Of a stretch of DNA of 14,419 nucleotides, positions 1 to 7,219 are shown piece by piece; the stretch's first letter is position 1, and every line of letters starts with the position of its first letter. This stretch comes from CAZFLY01 sp964519995 (GTDB lineage Bacteria > Planctomycetota > Phycisphaerae > Sedimentisphaerales > Anaerobacaceae). The notes beneath the pieces were generated by a model. That model saw only the letters and a program-made list of their open reading frames with translations, was not told the origin of the DNA and ran no database searches. The position numbers and the translations under genes are program-made. The stretch covers positions 1 through 14,419 of the forward strand of contig CAZFLY010000061.1 of NCBI GenBank assembly GCA_964519995.1, written 5' to 3'.

Positions 1-1031
1 CCGTTACCGCCTCCCAGAATGTCAGCCAAATCGAGAGGCTCGCCCCGCCAAGCCAGATCCATTCGAGAAGAGATCTTGCGCACAAAAGATCTTTGCTCAA
101 ACCGGGTTTCCCGGACCTCATAGGCTTGATTGACCTGCAGGGCTTGACCCGTCAATAACAGCCGATTCTCGCCCGTTTTTCTCTTCCGGCCCGGAATCAA
201 GGTGGCCTTGCCTTTGAGCATATACACATCGCTGACTCCATCAACACCGACTGCAATACCAAACTCTGTCCCCAAATCAACAACCCTGGCGTTAGGGATG
301 TCCACGATGAAACCCGTGGCCTGTGGGGGGACTTTAACATAAACGCGTCCGGCATACAGAACGAACCTGTCAGCATCGGGCAGTGTAAATCGCGCAGGCC
401 CTTCAATCAGGATTATCGGCCCACGATAAAATTGAATGTTAATAAATCCGGATAGAAACGATCGTGTCGAGTCCGTATTGAAGAATTCATCACCAGGTTT
501 CATCGCATCTGCAGTGTCAGACCATCTGGTACCCATAGTGTCCGTCAGGACGGCCACGGCTTCTTCCGCAGGACCCTGGAGATAAGAGACGCTAACAACA
601 AATACCAGAAACCCCAGAAGCAGGCTCAAAGCAACCACGAGTGGCGTTCGCTTTACTTTTCGCCTTTTGGTCAGGCTGGGTCTCCGGGGCGGATGAAGCT
701 CTCGTTGCGCTGCAGGCCTTTCCACAGGAACCGCGGGCGCTGTCTTTTCGTAGTCAGCCATGGCCCGCCAAAAGGCCTCTTCCCAGACCCATCCTATGGG
801 CTCAGAGGCAAAAGACTCCCTTGGCCAGGTCGAATAATCTTCGGTAGCAAGGGATTGATAGGAATGCAGTGCCTCACAAAGCAGCATGTACTCGATGTAG
901 TCTTGTTGCATAGACGGATAGTGCCTCAAGAGTTGATCCAGCCGCTCTTCCTGCTCGGGCCGAATCTCACCGTCTCGGATCAAACCGAGAAGGTCGCGGA
1001 ACTCTTTGGTCTCTCTATCGGTAGGTTTCAT
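1..1031 (-). CDS. FecR-domain single-TM protein, partner of the adjacent sigma factor (C-terminus outside window)
   Basis: Reading the minus strand from the ATG at 1031-1029 gives 343 open codons that run off the left edge. Residues 1-70 are a short helical acidic segment with the pattern usual for planctomycete/verrucomicrobial FecR proteins (LLGLIRDGEIRPEQEERLDQ, then IEYMLLCEAL). A basic stretch (KRRKVKR) precedes one hydrophobic segment at about residues 129-150. The FecR-like domain follows, with recognisable pieces GRVYVKVPP, VVDLGTEFGIAVG and LKGKATLIPG. The visible end, near LDLADILGGGN, resembles the junction after which family members often carry a LamG domain, so a LamG C-terminus outside the window is likely but not seen. 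The start overlaps the sigma-factor stop (ATGA, 1031-1028), which implies translational coupling. By family, it probably controls or transduces a signal to that sigma factor at the cytoplasmic membrane. The signal is unknown, and no TonB receptor gene is present here. Confidence 0.88.
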   Translation of the reverse strand, partial: MKPTDRETKEFRDLLGLIRDGEIRPEQEERLDQLLRHYPSMQQDYIEYMLLCEALHSYQSLATEDYSTWPRESFASEPIGWVWEEAFWRAMADYEKTAPAVPVERPAAQRELHPPRRPSLTKRRKVKRTPLVVALSLLLGFLVFVVSVSYLQGPAEEAVAVLTDTMGTRWSDTADAMKPGDEFFNTDSTRSFLSGFINIQFYRGPIILIEGPARFTLPDADRFVLYAGRVYVKVPPQATGFIVDIPNARVVDLGTEFGIAVGVDGVSDVYMLKGKATLIPGRKRKTGENRLLLTGQALQVNQAYEVRETRFEQRSFVRKISSRMDLAWRGEPLDLADILGGGN

Positions 1032-1564
1032 ACGACATCTTCCTGAGCTAACTTATAGCGCATACAAAGGAGCAACTTCTGATAAATGCGATTGAGCGCC
1101 TTGTACACCGCGTCTATACTGCGTCCCAATGTCTCCGCAACACTGCGAGTCGTGCTGTGTATCTGATAACGCAGGCGTAACAGTTCTTTATCCTTCTCGC
1201 GCAAAGTCTCAATGCACTCTTGCAGAGCCTCCCGTCGCCGGTCTTCTTTTTGTGCCATTTCCGCGGCCTTTTCTTCTATGGCAGAGAACAATTCGGGTGA
1301 GAGCTTCTGCAAACGATTCCTCTTCTTTTCGAAATGCTTAAGCACTTCAAACCGCGTGATGTTGAGAGCCCATCTCAGAAAATGCTCGCCGCTTTCAAAG
1401 GAGCGATATTTTTTCAACATGACCACCACGGCATTTTGCAGTACATCATCCACGTCGGCATAATGTTTCACTAGACAGCGTATATACCCACGAATGCGGT
1501 ATTCATGAGCCAAATACAGACGCATGAACTCATCACCGCCAGTGTGTTGCCCTTGTTCCTTCAT
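1028..1564 (-). CDS. ECF-like sigma-70 family RNA polymerase sigma factor
   Basis: The 178-residue product matches the planctomycete/verrucomicrobial sigma-70 group in size and layout. Region 2 covers about residues 12-85: a helix with YLAHEYRIRGYI, then DVDDVLQNAVVVM, and the DNA-melting part with FLRWALNITRFEVL. A charged linker rich in K/E/R follows. Region 4 is a helix-turn-helix near the end (LRLRYQIHSTTRSVAETLGR, then SIDAVYKALNRI). It would direct RNA polymerase to a small regulon. The gene precedes and overlaps by 4 bp the FecR-domain gene, so the two are surely co-transcribed. I chose the ATG at 1564 because homologues normally begin a few residues before this region 2 helix and a purine-rich stretch (GGGAAACGGC) precedes it. 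The frame is open to another ATG at 1630, which would add 22 residues with no clear ribosome site. An AT-rich upstream region could hold its promoter. Confidence 0.9.
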   Translation of the reverse strand: MKEQGQHTGGDEFMRLYLAHEYRIRGYIRCLVKHYADVDDVLQNAVVVMLKKYRSFESGEHFLRWALNITRFEVLKHFEKKRNRLQKLSPELFSAIEEKAAEMAQKEDRRREALQECIETLREKDKELLRLRYQIHSTTRSVAETLGRSIDAVYKALNRIYQKLLLCMRYKLAQEDVV

Positions 1565-1630
1565 GCCGTTTCCCACAAGTCCTTCGACCCGGTTCGTCAC
1601 GAATCCGGCGTGCCGAATCGACGGACTCAT

Positions 1631-1801
1631 GACGGGTAAGACATTTACCTTCTATAAATATTCTCATTCAAGCCCAGTAAATTGGAACAAATATATGAGA
1701 TTTTTTGAAAAATTTTACTTTCTGTCTGCACTTTCCAAAAAAACGGAAGTTGACCAATGTAAGCCAAGATAAGCAAATATATGCTTTTTAGCTTAAAATA
1801 G
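1631..1801. other. AT-rich intergenic region upstream of the sigma gene
   Basis: No gene is visible. The stretch is much more AT-rich than the flanking genes. On the minus strand, TTTATA (1658-1653) lies 23-28 bases before the longer possible sigma-gene start and is a weak -10 candidate without a convincing -35. The region separates the sigma gene from the left end of the insertion sequence at 1802. Confidence 0.5.
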
Positions 1802-1812
1802 CCTTGTGTCCT
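1802..1812 (+). repeat. Left terminal inverted repeat of the IS1-like element
   Basis: CCTTGTGTCCT is the exact reverse complement of 3024-3034. It lies 94 bases upstream of the transposase start. Confidence 0.65.
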
Positions 1813-1892
1813 TTTAATACTGAATAAATTTATGTTGTCTTGCCGATATCCTGAATGAGGGGCAAGTGGTTGTTCCATAAACAGTTAAATTC

Positions 1893-1899
1893 AGGAGGT
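1893..1899 (+). promoter_or_regulatory. Strong ribosome binding site of the transposase
   Basis: AGGAGGT sits six bases before the ATG at 1906. This fixes the transposase start there rather than at the in-frame ATG at 1855. Confidence 0.8.
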
Positions 1900-1905
1900 A
1901 AGACA

Positions 1906-3025
1906 ATGCAAGCTCTTTCAAAATTCTGTTGTCAAAATAAAAAATGCCCGGATTATGGAAAACGCGGCGCAAATAATCTGACAGTATGCGGCTGGTACGG
2001 CAAAAATAACCATATTCGGCTGCTATACTGCCGAACATGCAAGAAGCGATTTTCCGAACGAAAAGGCACACCGCTGTTTGGATTGCGACTGCCTGAGAAA
2101 AAAATGATCTCTCTATTAGACCATATCTCCGAAAGTTGTGGCGTGCGTAAGACCAGTCGTCTTGTAGGAATACATCGAGATACGGTAACACGCTATATCC
2201 TTGCAGCCGGAAAACACGCCAAATCACTTCATGATGAGCTGGTAGCGTTTTCCCCCCGAAACCAATGAGGTACAGTTTGACGAGAAATGGGTCTTTGTAG
2301 GCAAGAAGGAAAAACATTGTAATAAACAAGACCCGGCCGACAGGCATCAAGGAAATAACTGGGATCACGTTGCTTACGATCCTGAGCATCGTTTGGTAAT
2401 TAGCGTTATACCCGGCAAACGCACAGCCAAAAATATTAATAAACTTGTGGTGGATTTTAAGAGAAGAACCGGCGATCGTATTATGAATTTGATTACATCT
2501 GATGAGTATAAACCGTAGTAAGAAGGCTATTTTGAAGGCTTATGGAAGAAACATTAAGCCACCTGCCACGGTAGACGCGGCCGCCCTAAAGGTTCTCGCC
2601 GCGTTCCTGCAAAGGGTTTGAGGTACGCTACTATTCATAAAACTCGTCACAAAGGCAGGGTAGTAAAGATTGATTTGCGAGCTATCTTTGGCAGCAAAGC
2701 CGAAGTGAAAACTGGGATAGAGGCATCGGCCGTTAGTAAGATGATTAACACAGCTTTTGTTGAAAGACACAATGGGACCGATCGGAACCGCAATGCCCGC
2801 AAAGTTCGCAAAAGTTACTGTTTTTCTAAGGACTGGGATGTACATAATGCTATGACCTATTTTACGATGTATAGTTATAATTTTTGTTGGCCGGTGCGAA
2901 CGCTTCGTGTACAAGACCGAGATGATAGATGGCTGTCGAGAACACCTGTGATGGTCGCAGGTTTGACCGATCATATTTGGTCTTTGAGCGAATGGCTGAA
3001 TTATCCGGCTGTTCAATTATCATAG
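1906..3025 (+). pseudogene. IS1-family-like transposase broken by three single-base frameshifts
   Basis: The restored protein would be about 370 residues. Segment 1 (1906 to about 2255) has a Cys-rich zinc ribbon (CCQNKKC and YCRTC) and a helix-turn-helix (GVRKTSRLVGIHRDTVTRYI). An extra C in the CCCCCC run near 2252-2257 shifts the frame, and the next frame continues smoothly with VQFDEKWVFVGKK. That frame holds the first catalytic Asp (FDEKW) and the second (TSDEYKP), and ends at TAG 2516-2518. An extra base there moves the reading to KKAILKAYGRNIKPPAT (2520-2570). A missing G near 2568-2570 moves it again to GRRGRPKGSRRV and on to the stop at 3025. The last segment carries the catalytic Glu in VERHNGTDRNRNARK and the C-terminal FSKDW and MYSYNFCWP motifs. 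DEKW / TSDE / ERHN matches the DDE layout of IS1 InsB (DEQW / TDGW / ERHN). The long form is commonly a single ORF. With three shifts it should be inactive. Confidence 0.85.
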
Positions 3026-3034
3026 GACACAAGG
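3024..3034 (-). repeat. Right terminal inverted repeat of the IS1-like element
   Basis: AGGACACAAGG on the plus strand mirrors the left copy at 1802-1812. Its first two bases are part of the transposase stop codon. Confidence 0.65.
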
Positions 3035-3092
3035 ATTTTTCTCTATTTTGCCTATAAGGAGGGTTTTTTTCTACCTACAATCATGACATGCA

Positions 3093-3194
3093 CCCATTAT
3101 CTACCAATTTCATGAAAAAGCTCATTTTATAAGTGTCTTAAACCAGCGACTTATAAAATTCACAAAAAATGTAAACATATTCAATGACCTGCGC
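3093..3194 (+). repeat. Intergenic repeat, copy A
   Basis: This aligns along its length with 7000-7104, with one small gap in the middle. The right part (3161-3186 here, 7069-7094 there) is identical over 26 bases. The left part (3093-3135) matches at 38 of 43 positions by my count. Neither copy is coding. This copy lies about 270-370 bases before the multidomain gene. Confidence 0.85.
3124..3159. repeat. 11-bp perfect inverted repeat inside intergenic repeat A
   Basis: ATTTTATAAGT (3124-3134) and ACTTATAAAAT (3149-3159) are perfect complements around a 14-base loop. The corresponding arms in copy B (7031-7041 and the matching right arm) pair at 10 of 11 positions, so the structure is mostly kept. 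No T-run follows, so it is not an obvious terminator. Confidence 0.7.
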
Positions 3195-3206
3195 ACTTCA
3201 CCGCTG

Positions 3207-3257
3207 GCGAGATGAAAAATCTTGCCAGTATTGCCAGTATTACGTTTTTTATCTCGC
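3207..3257. repeat. Hairpin enclosing a tandem TTGCCAGTA pair
   Basis: GCGAGATGAAAAA (from 3207) pairs with TTTTTTATCTCGC (3245-3257) with one mismatch. The loop contains TTGCCAGTA twice in direct tandem (3222-3239). It sits just upstream of the TATAAT at 3277, so it could be an operator or a leader structure. The function is unknown. Confidence 0.55.
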
Positions 3258-3455
3258 TTCTGACACTTCTGAGCGGTATAATAAAGATAGAGTAACTATT
3301 TTGGTAAAGATACGGGATACTATAGAATAAGTAGTATCAGGTTTTATAGGCATTTGGATACCGTTGACCATGGTGTCTGTCGAGAAGGCTGGAGGCCATT
3401 CCTATACGCCATCATATATCGAAATATATCAGTAATTCTTTTCTTAATCTTTTCG

Positions 3456-3461
3456 AAGGAG
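3456..3461 (+). promoter_or_regulatory. Ribosome binding site deciding the start at 3469
   Basis: AAGGAG lies seven bases before the ATG at 3469. This favours that start over the in-frame TTG at 3463, which would be only one base from the site, and over the ATG at 3475. Confidence 0.75.
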
Positions 3462-3468
3462 ATTGATT

Positions 3469-6400
3469 ATGTGGATGAAAAAGACAATTCTAATCGCATT
3501 ATTCCTATGTTTGGCGGGATCGATGACAAGTTTCGCTGATATAATTGTGCATGAGGACAATTATGAAGACCGCGCTATAGGCAGCGGTACTGAGGGTTGG
3601 CTTTGGGCTAACGGTGCATGCACACATACAGGTCAGTATGCGGATTACGCGGGAAGTATCGTACGGGAGCATACCGGAAATGTGAATAATTCCCAAACAG
3701 GGCCCGTGGACACTCGATATGGTTACAAGACGGACATCGCGATGAGCGGAAACACCAGTGCCGATCCGGCAGATTATACCATCGAGCTTGATATACGCAA
3801 CGTCCAAGGTGATTGGGATCCTCACCCGATAGAGATTTTTGTGCTCACCTACAATCCCGCAGTTGGTACCGGTACCTATGGATATGGTTTACCTACCCTG
3901 GATATTAATCAAGCTGACGGGTGGGTCCATGTAAAATATAACCTGGCGGACTTAGCCACAGGTTGGTGGGAAGGAAGCAACTGGGACATGACAAATCCCA
4001 CGTGGTCTTATGAGATTGGTGGTTCGCCGTATCCGGGTACACCAGTACCTGCAGGGGAGTCGTGGACCCAGGTGCTCCTTGTGGATAATCTCAAAATTAC
4101 CATGATTACGGAAGCGGCAACCATGACGGAGCTCGCCAAGAATCCGTTCCCGGAGGATGAGGAACCCGACGTTTGTCGTGATGTTGTTTTAAGCTGGACG
4201 CCGGGAATCTATGCGCCAGTAATGAACGGGCACCAGGTTTTCTTCAGTGACGACTTTAACGACGTTAACGAAGGAGTCGACGGCGTCATCCAGAATACTA
4301 ACACCTATACCCCACCCGAACTTCCTGAATGGGGCACGACCTACTACTGGCGAGTCGATGAGGCCAACAGCATTACTGGCTGGGACCAGGGTGATGTCTG
4401 GCAATTCACAGTCGAGCCTTTTACTTATGCCATTGAGAATATAACCGCCACAGCCTCCAGCAACGTAGAAGGCAAAGAACCGTTAAATACTCTTACTCTC
4501 GAGGGCGACCTCCATTCGACAAACACGTCGGAGATGTGGCTGAGTGATATCGAGCTACCTGGTCAGGCCTGGATCGAATATGATTTCGACAAGGCTTATA
4601 AATTGCACCAGATGTGGGTATGGAACTACAATGGGGAGTTCCCTCTTACCTGGTATGGCCTCAATGATGTTACTATTGAATACTCGCTCACAGGCACCGA
4701 CGGCGACTGGATGCCGCTGGAGGGGGTACCTAACTTTAACCAGGCACCCGGCTCAGCTGACTATGCCCACAACACAACTGTCAATTTCGGTGGCGAGGCA
4801 GCAAAATACGTCCGGATTACCGCTAACAGCAATCACAGCAATGGCGTATTTGATAATTATGGTCTAAGCGAGGTTCGCTTTTTCTACGTACCTGTCCGGG
4901 CAAGGGATCCTATTCCGGGTCCACAGGCACCAGATATTGCTCCGGATGTGATCCTTACTTGGCGATCAGGAAGAGAAGCGACTGAGCATCACGTGTACTT
5001 TAGCAGCAGTGAGCAAGCCGTGACAGAGAATACTGTCACGCCCGAAATCGTTCCTGGCGATGGTTGTGAGGCCAGCTATGATCCTGGATATCTTGATTTA
5101 AGCACTACTTACTACTGGAAGGTCAATGAGATCAGTGGGGATCAGGTTTTGCAAGGCGATGTATGGAGTTTCACGACGGCTGACTATCTTGTTGTGGACG
5201 ATATGGAGTTTTATGGCGATAGCAACGTGCCAGGTGAAGAAGGTAGCAGGGTATTCTACGTCTGGCGGGATGGCTTTGCTGTGACAAATCCATATCCTAT
5301 ACCAGGCAACGGCACAGCCTCGCAGGTGGGCCACTGGCCTCTGCCTATAATGGAAACTGCTATCGCCTATGCAGGTAGACAGTCGATGCCATTTTATTAC
5401 TTCAATGATGGTACTCACAGCGAGAATCCCAATGTCTATTTTTCGGAGATTACAGCACAGACATCGGATCTGCCTATTGGCAACAACTGGACACAGGCTG
5501 GCGTAAAGGCATTGACGTTATGGTTCTATGGTAACCCAGAAAACGATGCAAATGATACCGAGCAAATGTATGTAAAACTCAATGGCGAAAAAATAAACTA
5601 CGACGGGGATATGAATGACATAAGAGAAGCTTCATGGCATGAATGGAATATCGAGCTGGCTGCATTCGGCATCGACCCAAATAATGTCACGGAAATAGCC
5701 ATCGGCTTTGGAGACGAGACTAATGCAACGCCGGCTGGCTCAGGCATGGTTTACTTCGATGATATTAGGCTGTATCCACCCAGATGCATTCCATCTCGTC
5801 TAAAACCAGCAGCAGACTTAAACGACGACTGCGTGGTTGACTATGCAGACCTGGAGGTACTGATAGAAGAATGGTTAGGCAGCGATTACCTGGTTACCCC
5901 GCAGCAGCCCAGTGCCACTGGTCTGATAGCGCACTACACATTTGATGGCAACGCCAGCGACAGTTCTGGTCAAGGCAATGACGGCGCTGAATATGGCGGC
6001 GCCTACACGACGGGTAAAATTGGCCAAGCGATTAGCCTTGAGGGTGTGGACGATTATGTAGATTTGCCCCTTATCGGCCCGATTATCGGTTCGCTGACCA
6101 ACTGTACCGTCACATCATGGGTGAACTTTTCGAATGCTGGTGGCGCATGGCAGCGGATCTTCGATTTTGGCAACGACGACCAGGTTTATATGTACTTAAC
6201 ACCTCGTACAGGCACGGCCGGCCCAATGCGTTTTGCGATTACCACGGGCAGTGCGGGCGGGGAGATCGGGGCAGAGTCGCCCACTACGTTACCCAGCGGC
6301 TGGCACCATGTGGCTGTAACGATAAGTGACCCGAACACCGCGGCCACTCGCACCATCAGGCTGTACCTTGACGGTACCCAAGTCGGTATGAACACCCAAT

Positions 6401-6669
6401 CGACACTCAGCCCACAAGATCTCGGCGCGACTGAGAATAACTGGCTTGGCAGGTCGCAGTGGGATAACGATGCGTACTTTATGGGTTCTTTGGATGATTT
6501 CCGCATTTACGACCGGTCGCTGGCTCAGGCTGAGATAGCCGGGCTTGCCGGCAGAACCGAGACATTTAGCGAGCCATTTGACTTAAATATTGACGGCACG
6601 GTCGACTTGAGCGACTATGCCATCCTGGCGGATAAATGGCTTGAAGAGCAATTGTGGCCGCAGTTGTAG
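3469..6669 (+). CDS. Exported multidomain protein: fibronectin-like, discoidin-like, LamG and dockerin-like modules
   Basis: This 1,066-residue protein starts with a signal peptide (MWMKKTILIALFLCLAG, cleavage probably after SFA near residue 23). An unassigned N-terminal region runs to about 215. Next come a fibronectin-III-like module (~218-316, WGTTYYWRVDEA), a discoidin/F5-8C-like module (~317-474, ENITATASSN to YVRITANSN), a second fibronectin-like module (~478-572, TTYYWKVNEI), and a jelly-roll-like segment beginning VVDDMEFYGDSN and ending GSGMVYFDDIRLYPP (~574-774). A dockerin-like half (DLNDDCVVDYADLEVLIEEW, ~783-802) is separated from a second one (DLNIDGTVDLSDYAILADKW, ~1038-1057) by a LamG domain (~817-1034, with LIAHYTFDGNASDSSG and WHHVAVTI). 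No catalytic domain is recognisable. The modules suggest binding of carbohydrate or cell-surface material outside the cell. It is a single gene with a terminator right after it. Confidence 0.9.
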   Translation: MWMKKTILIALFLCLAGSMTSFADIIVHEDNYEDRAIGSGTEGWLWANGACTHTGQYADYAGSIVREHTGNVNNSQTGPVDTRYGYKTDIAMSGNTSADPADYTIELDIRNVQGDWDPHPIEIFVLTYNPAVGTGTYGYGLPTLDINQADGWVHVKYNLADLATGWWEGSNWDMTNPTWSYEIGGSPYPGTPVPAGESWTQVLLVDNLKITMITEAATMTELAKNPFPEDEEPDVCRDVVLSWTPGIYAPVMNGHQVFFSDDFNDVNEGVDGVIQNTNTYTPPELPEWGTTYYWRVDEANSITGWDQGDVWQFTVEPFTYAIENITATASSNVEGKEPLNTLTLEGDLHSTNTSEMWLSDIELPGQAWIEYDFDKAYKLHQMWVWNYNGEFPLTWYGLNDVTIEYSLTGTDGDWMPLEGVPNFNQAPGSADYAHNTTVNFGGEAAKYVRITANSNHSNGVFDNYGLSEVRFFYVPVRARDPIPGPQAPDIAPDVILTWRSGREATEHHVYFSSSEQAVTENTVTPEIVPGDGCEASYDPGYLDLSTTYYWKVNEISGDQVLQGDVWSFTTADYLVVDDMEFYGDSNVPGEEGSRVFYVWRDGFAVTNPYPIPGNGTASQVGHWPLPIMETAIAYAGRQSMPFYYFNDGTHSENPNVYFSEITAQTSDLPIGNNWTQAGVKALTLWFYGNPENDANDTEQMYVKLNGEKINYDGDMNDIREASWHEWNIELAAFGIDPNNVTEIAIGFGDETNATPAGSGMVYFDDIRLYPPRCIPSRLKPAADLNDDCVVDYADLEVLIEEWLGSDYLVTPQQPSATGLIAHYTFDGNASDSSGQGNDGAEYGGAYTTGKIGQAISLEGVDDYVDLPLIGPIIGSLTNCTVTSWVNFSNAGGAWQRIFDFGNDDQVYMYLTPRTGTAGPMRFAITTGSAGGEIGAESPTTLPSGWHHVAVTISDPNTAATRTIRLYLDGTQVGMNTQSTLSPQDLGATENNWLGRSQWDNDAYFMGSLDDFRIYDRSLAQAEIAGLAGRTETFSEPFDLNIDGTVDLSDYAILADKWLEEQLWPQL

Positions 6670-6704
6670 TGCTTTACCAAGCTGTAGATCACACAATGAT
6701 TTGC

Positions 6705-6731
6705 ATCAATCGGGGGCCTATACCGATTGAT
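6705..6731 (+). promoter_or_regulatory. 9-bp hairpin that competes with the terminator stem
   Basis: ATCAATCGG (6705-6713) is perfectly complementary to CCGATTGAT (6723-6731), with a nine-base loop. It uses CCG (6723-6725), which is part of the left arm of the terminator, as well as the terminator loop. The two structures therefore cannot form together. Confidence 0.5.
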
Positions 6732-6749
6732 CCGGCATAGGCCCTTTTT
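6714..6749 (+). terminator. Intrinsic terminator of the multidomain protein gene
   Basis: GGGCCTATACCG (6714-6725) pairs with CGGCATAGGCCC (6733-6744), 11 of 12 pairs, with a seven-base loop, followed directly by TTTTT (6745-6749). It begins 44 bases after the stop codon at 6669. Confidence 0.88.
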
Positions 6750-6755
6750 CTAATT

Positions 6756-6933
6756 GGCCAGGCCGCGCCGCTATTGCTCGAAGTAGTTGAAGGCAAAATG
6801 GAAAAACTGGGCTTACAGCATCCGCACACGTTTAGAGCCGATAGAGGAACTCATCGAGACCCACGAAGCCTGGAACAAGCCCGAGCACTGGCGAGCAAAG
6901 CTATCGCAACAAAAGAAAGCTGAAAACCGGTGA
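6756..6933 (+). pseudogene. Relic of a TPR protein C-terminus (planctomycete Ser/Thr kinase-type tail)
   Basis: One frame (6756 to about 6830) reads GQAAPLLLEVVEGKMEKLGL then QHPHTF, which looks like a kinesin-light-chain-type TPR helix pair (AEPLL..AVEG..LG..HPHT). After an extra T in the TTT at about 6830-6832, the next frame continues LEPIEELIETHEAWNKPEHW and RAKLSQQKKAENR, then a stop at 6933. EAWNKPE..WRAKL is a tail I know from planctomycete serine/threonine kinases with C-terminal TPRs. Only the last ~60 residues are present, one base is inserted, and there is no start or ribosome site, so this is a dead fragment. It begins immediately after the terminator T-run, which suggests a deletion or rearrangement breakpoint. 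The assignment is from memory of the family and not from a search. Confidence 0.6.
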
Positions 6934-6999
6934 CAGAGCCCCCGAAATGTGGACACCTTTTCACTCGCAAACCGCTACAACCATATTACAACTCTACAA

Positions 7000-7104
7000 C
7001 CCATTATCTCCCATTTTTGTGAAAAAGCTCATTTTGTAAGTGCCATCATATCAGTAACTTAAAAAATCCACAAAAAATGTAAACATATTCAATGTCCTCC
7101 GCGC
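7000..7104 (+). repeat. Intergenic repeat, copy B
   Basis: This is the second copy of the element at 3093-3194, in the same orientation and about 3.9 kb away. It includes a 26-base identical block (7069-7094). The copies bracket the multidomain gene and its terminator. Confidence 0.85.
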
Positions 7105-7190
7105 CCCCTTAGAGATTTTAGTATTTGACTTTGAACTTCTCATAGGTGTCCTGTTTCGTGTCGTTCCATGCGAGACTCGGATTAACCGTT

Positions 7191-7219
7191 CTGACATATG
7201 TGTGACTGGATTATATATA
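7191..7219 (+). promoter_or_regulatory. Possible orphan sigma-70-like promoter
   Basis: CTGACA (7191-7196) and TATATA (7214-7219) are separated by 17 bases, an ideal spacing. No plus-strand gene follows, so transcription would run antisense into the pseudogene at 7461-8309. It may be the remains of a promoter whose gene was lost. The surrounding AT-richness makes a chance match quite possible. Confidence 0.3.

Larger units (their letters stand above)
1802..3034 (+). mobile_element. IS1-like insertion sequence, about 1.23 kb, degraded
   Basis: An 11-bp perfect inverted pair, CCTTGTGTCCT at 1802-1812 and AGGACACAAGG at 3024-3034, brackets the broken transposase gene. The transposase stop codon (3023-3025) overlaps the right repeat, a compact layout typical of insertion sequences. 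A second short inverted pair lies just outside, AAAATAG at 1795-1801 and CTATTTT at 3043-3049, so the true ends may be slightly longer. No direct target duplication is visible at the bounds given, as expected for an old or rearranged copy. Family assignment rests on the transposase (N-terminal zinc ribbon, HTH, DDE with ERHN). Base composition is lower in GC than in the neighbouring genes. Confidence 0.72.
3026..3468. other. Intergenic region upstream of the multidomain exported protein
   Basis: No gene is seen in these 443 bases. In order the region holds the right IS end, a ~100-bp repeat shared with 7000-7104, an 11-bp perfect hairpin inside that repeat, a tandem TTGCCAGTA pair flanked by a second hairpin, and a TATAAT hexamer (3277-3282) preceded by CTGACA (3260-3265). 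That spacing (11) is too short for a standard promoter. A 7-bp stem (GATACTA 3316-3322, TAGTATC 3332-3338) follows, then the ribosome site before 3469. It is probably the promoter and a long leader of the downstream gene. Confidence 0.5.

Noticed and set aside
641..1046. Plus-strand reading frames over the FecR gene
   Set aside because: They are antisense to a clear FecR-domain coding frame that is open to the window edge.
2245..2262. Programmed frameshift joining the two halves of the transposase
   Set aside because: The shift needed is +1, unlike the known -1 shift in IS1, and two further frameshifts downstream show decay. Kept only as a remote possibility.
1814..2389. Minus-strand reading frame across the transposase
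   Set aside because: It is antisense to the IS1-like coding frame and has no recognisable motif.
6935..6965. AAATGTGGACACC as a possible insertion-sequence end
   Set aside because: There is no matching inverted partner nearby and no transposase on that side.
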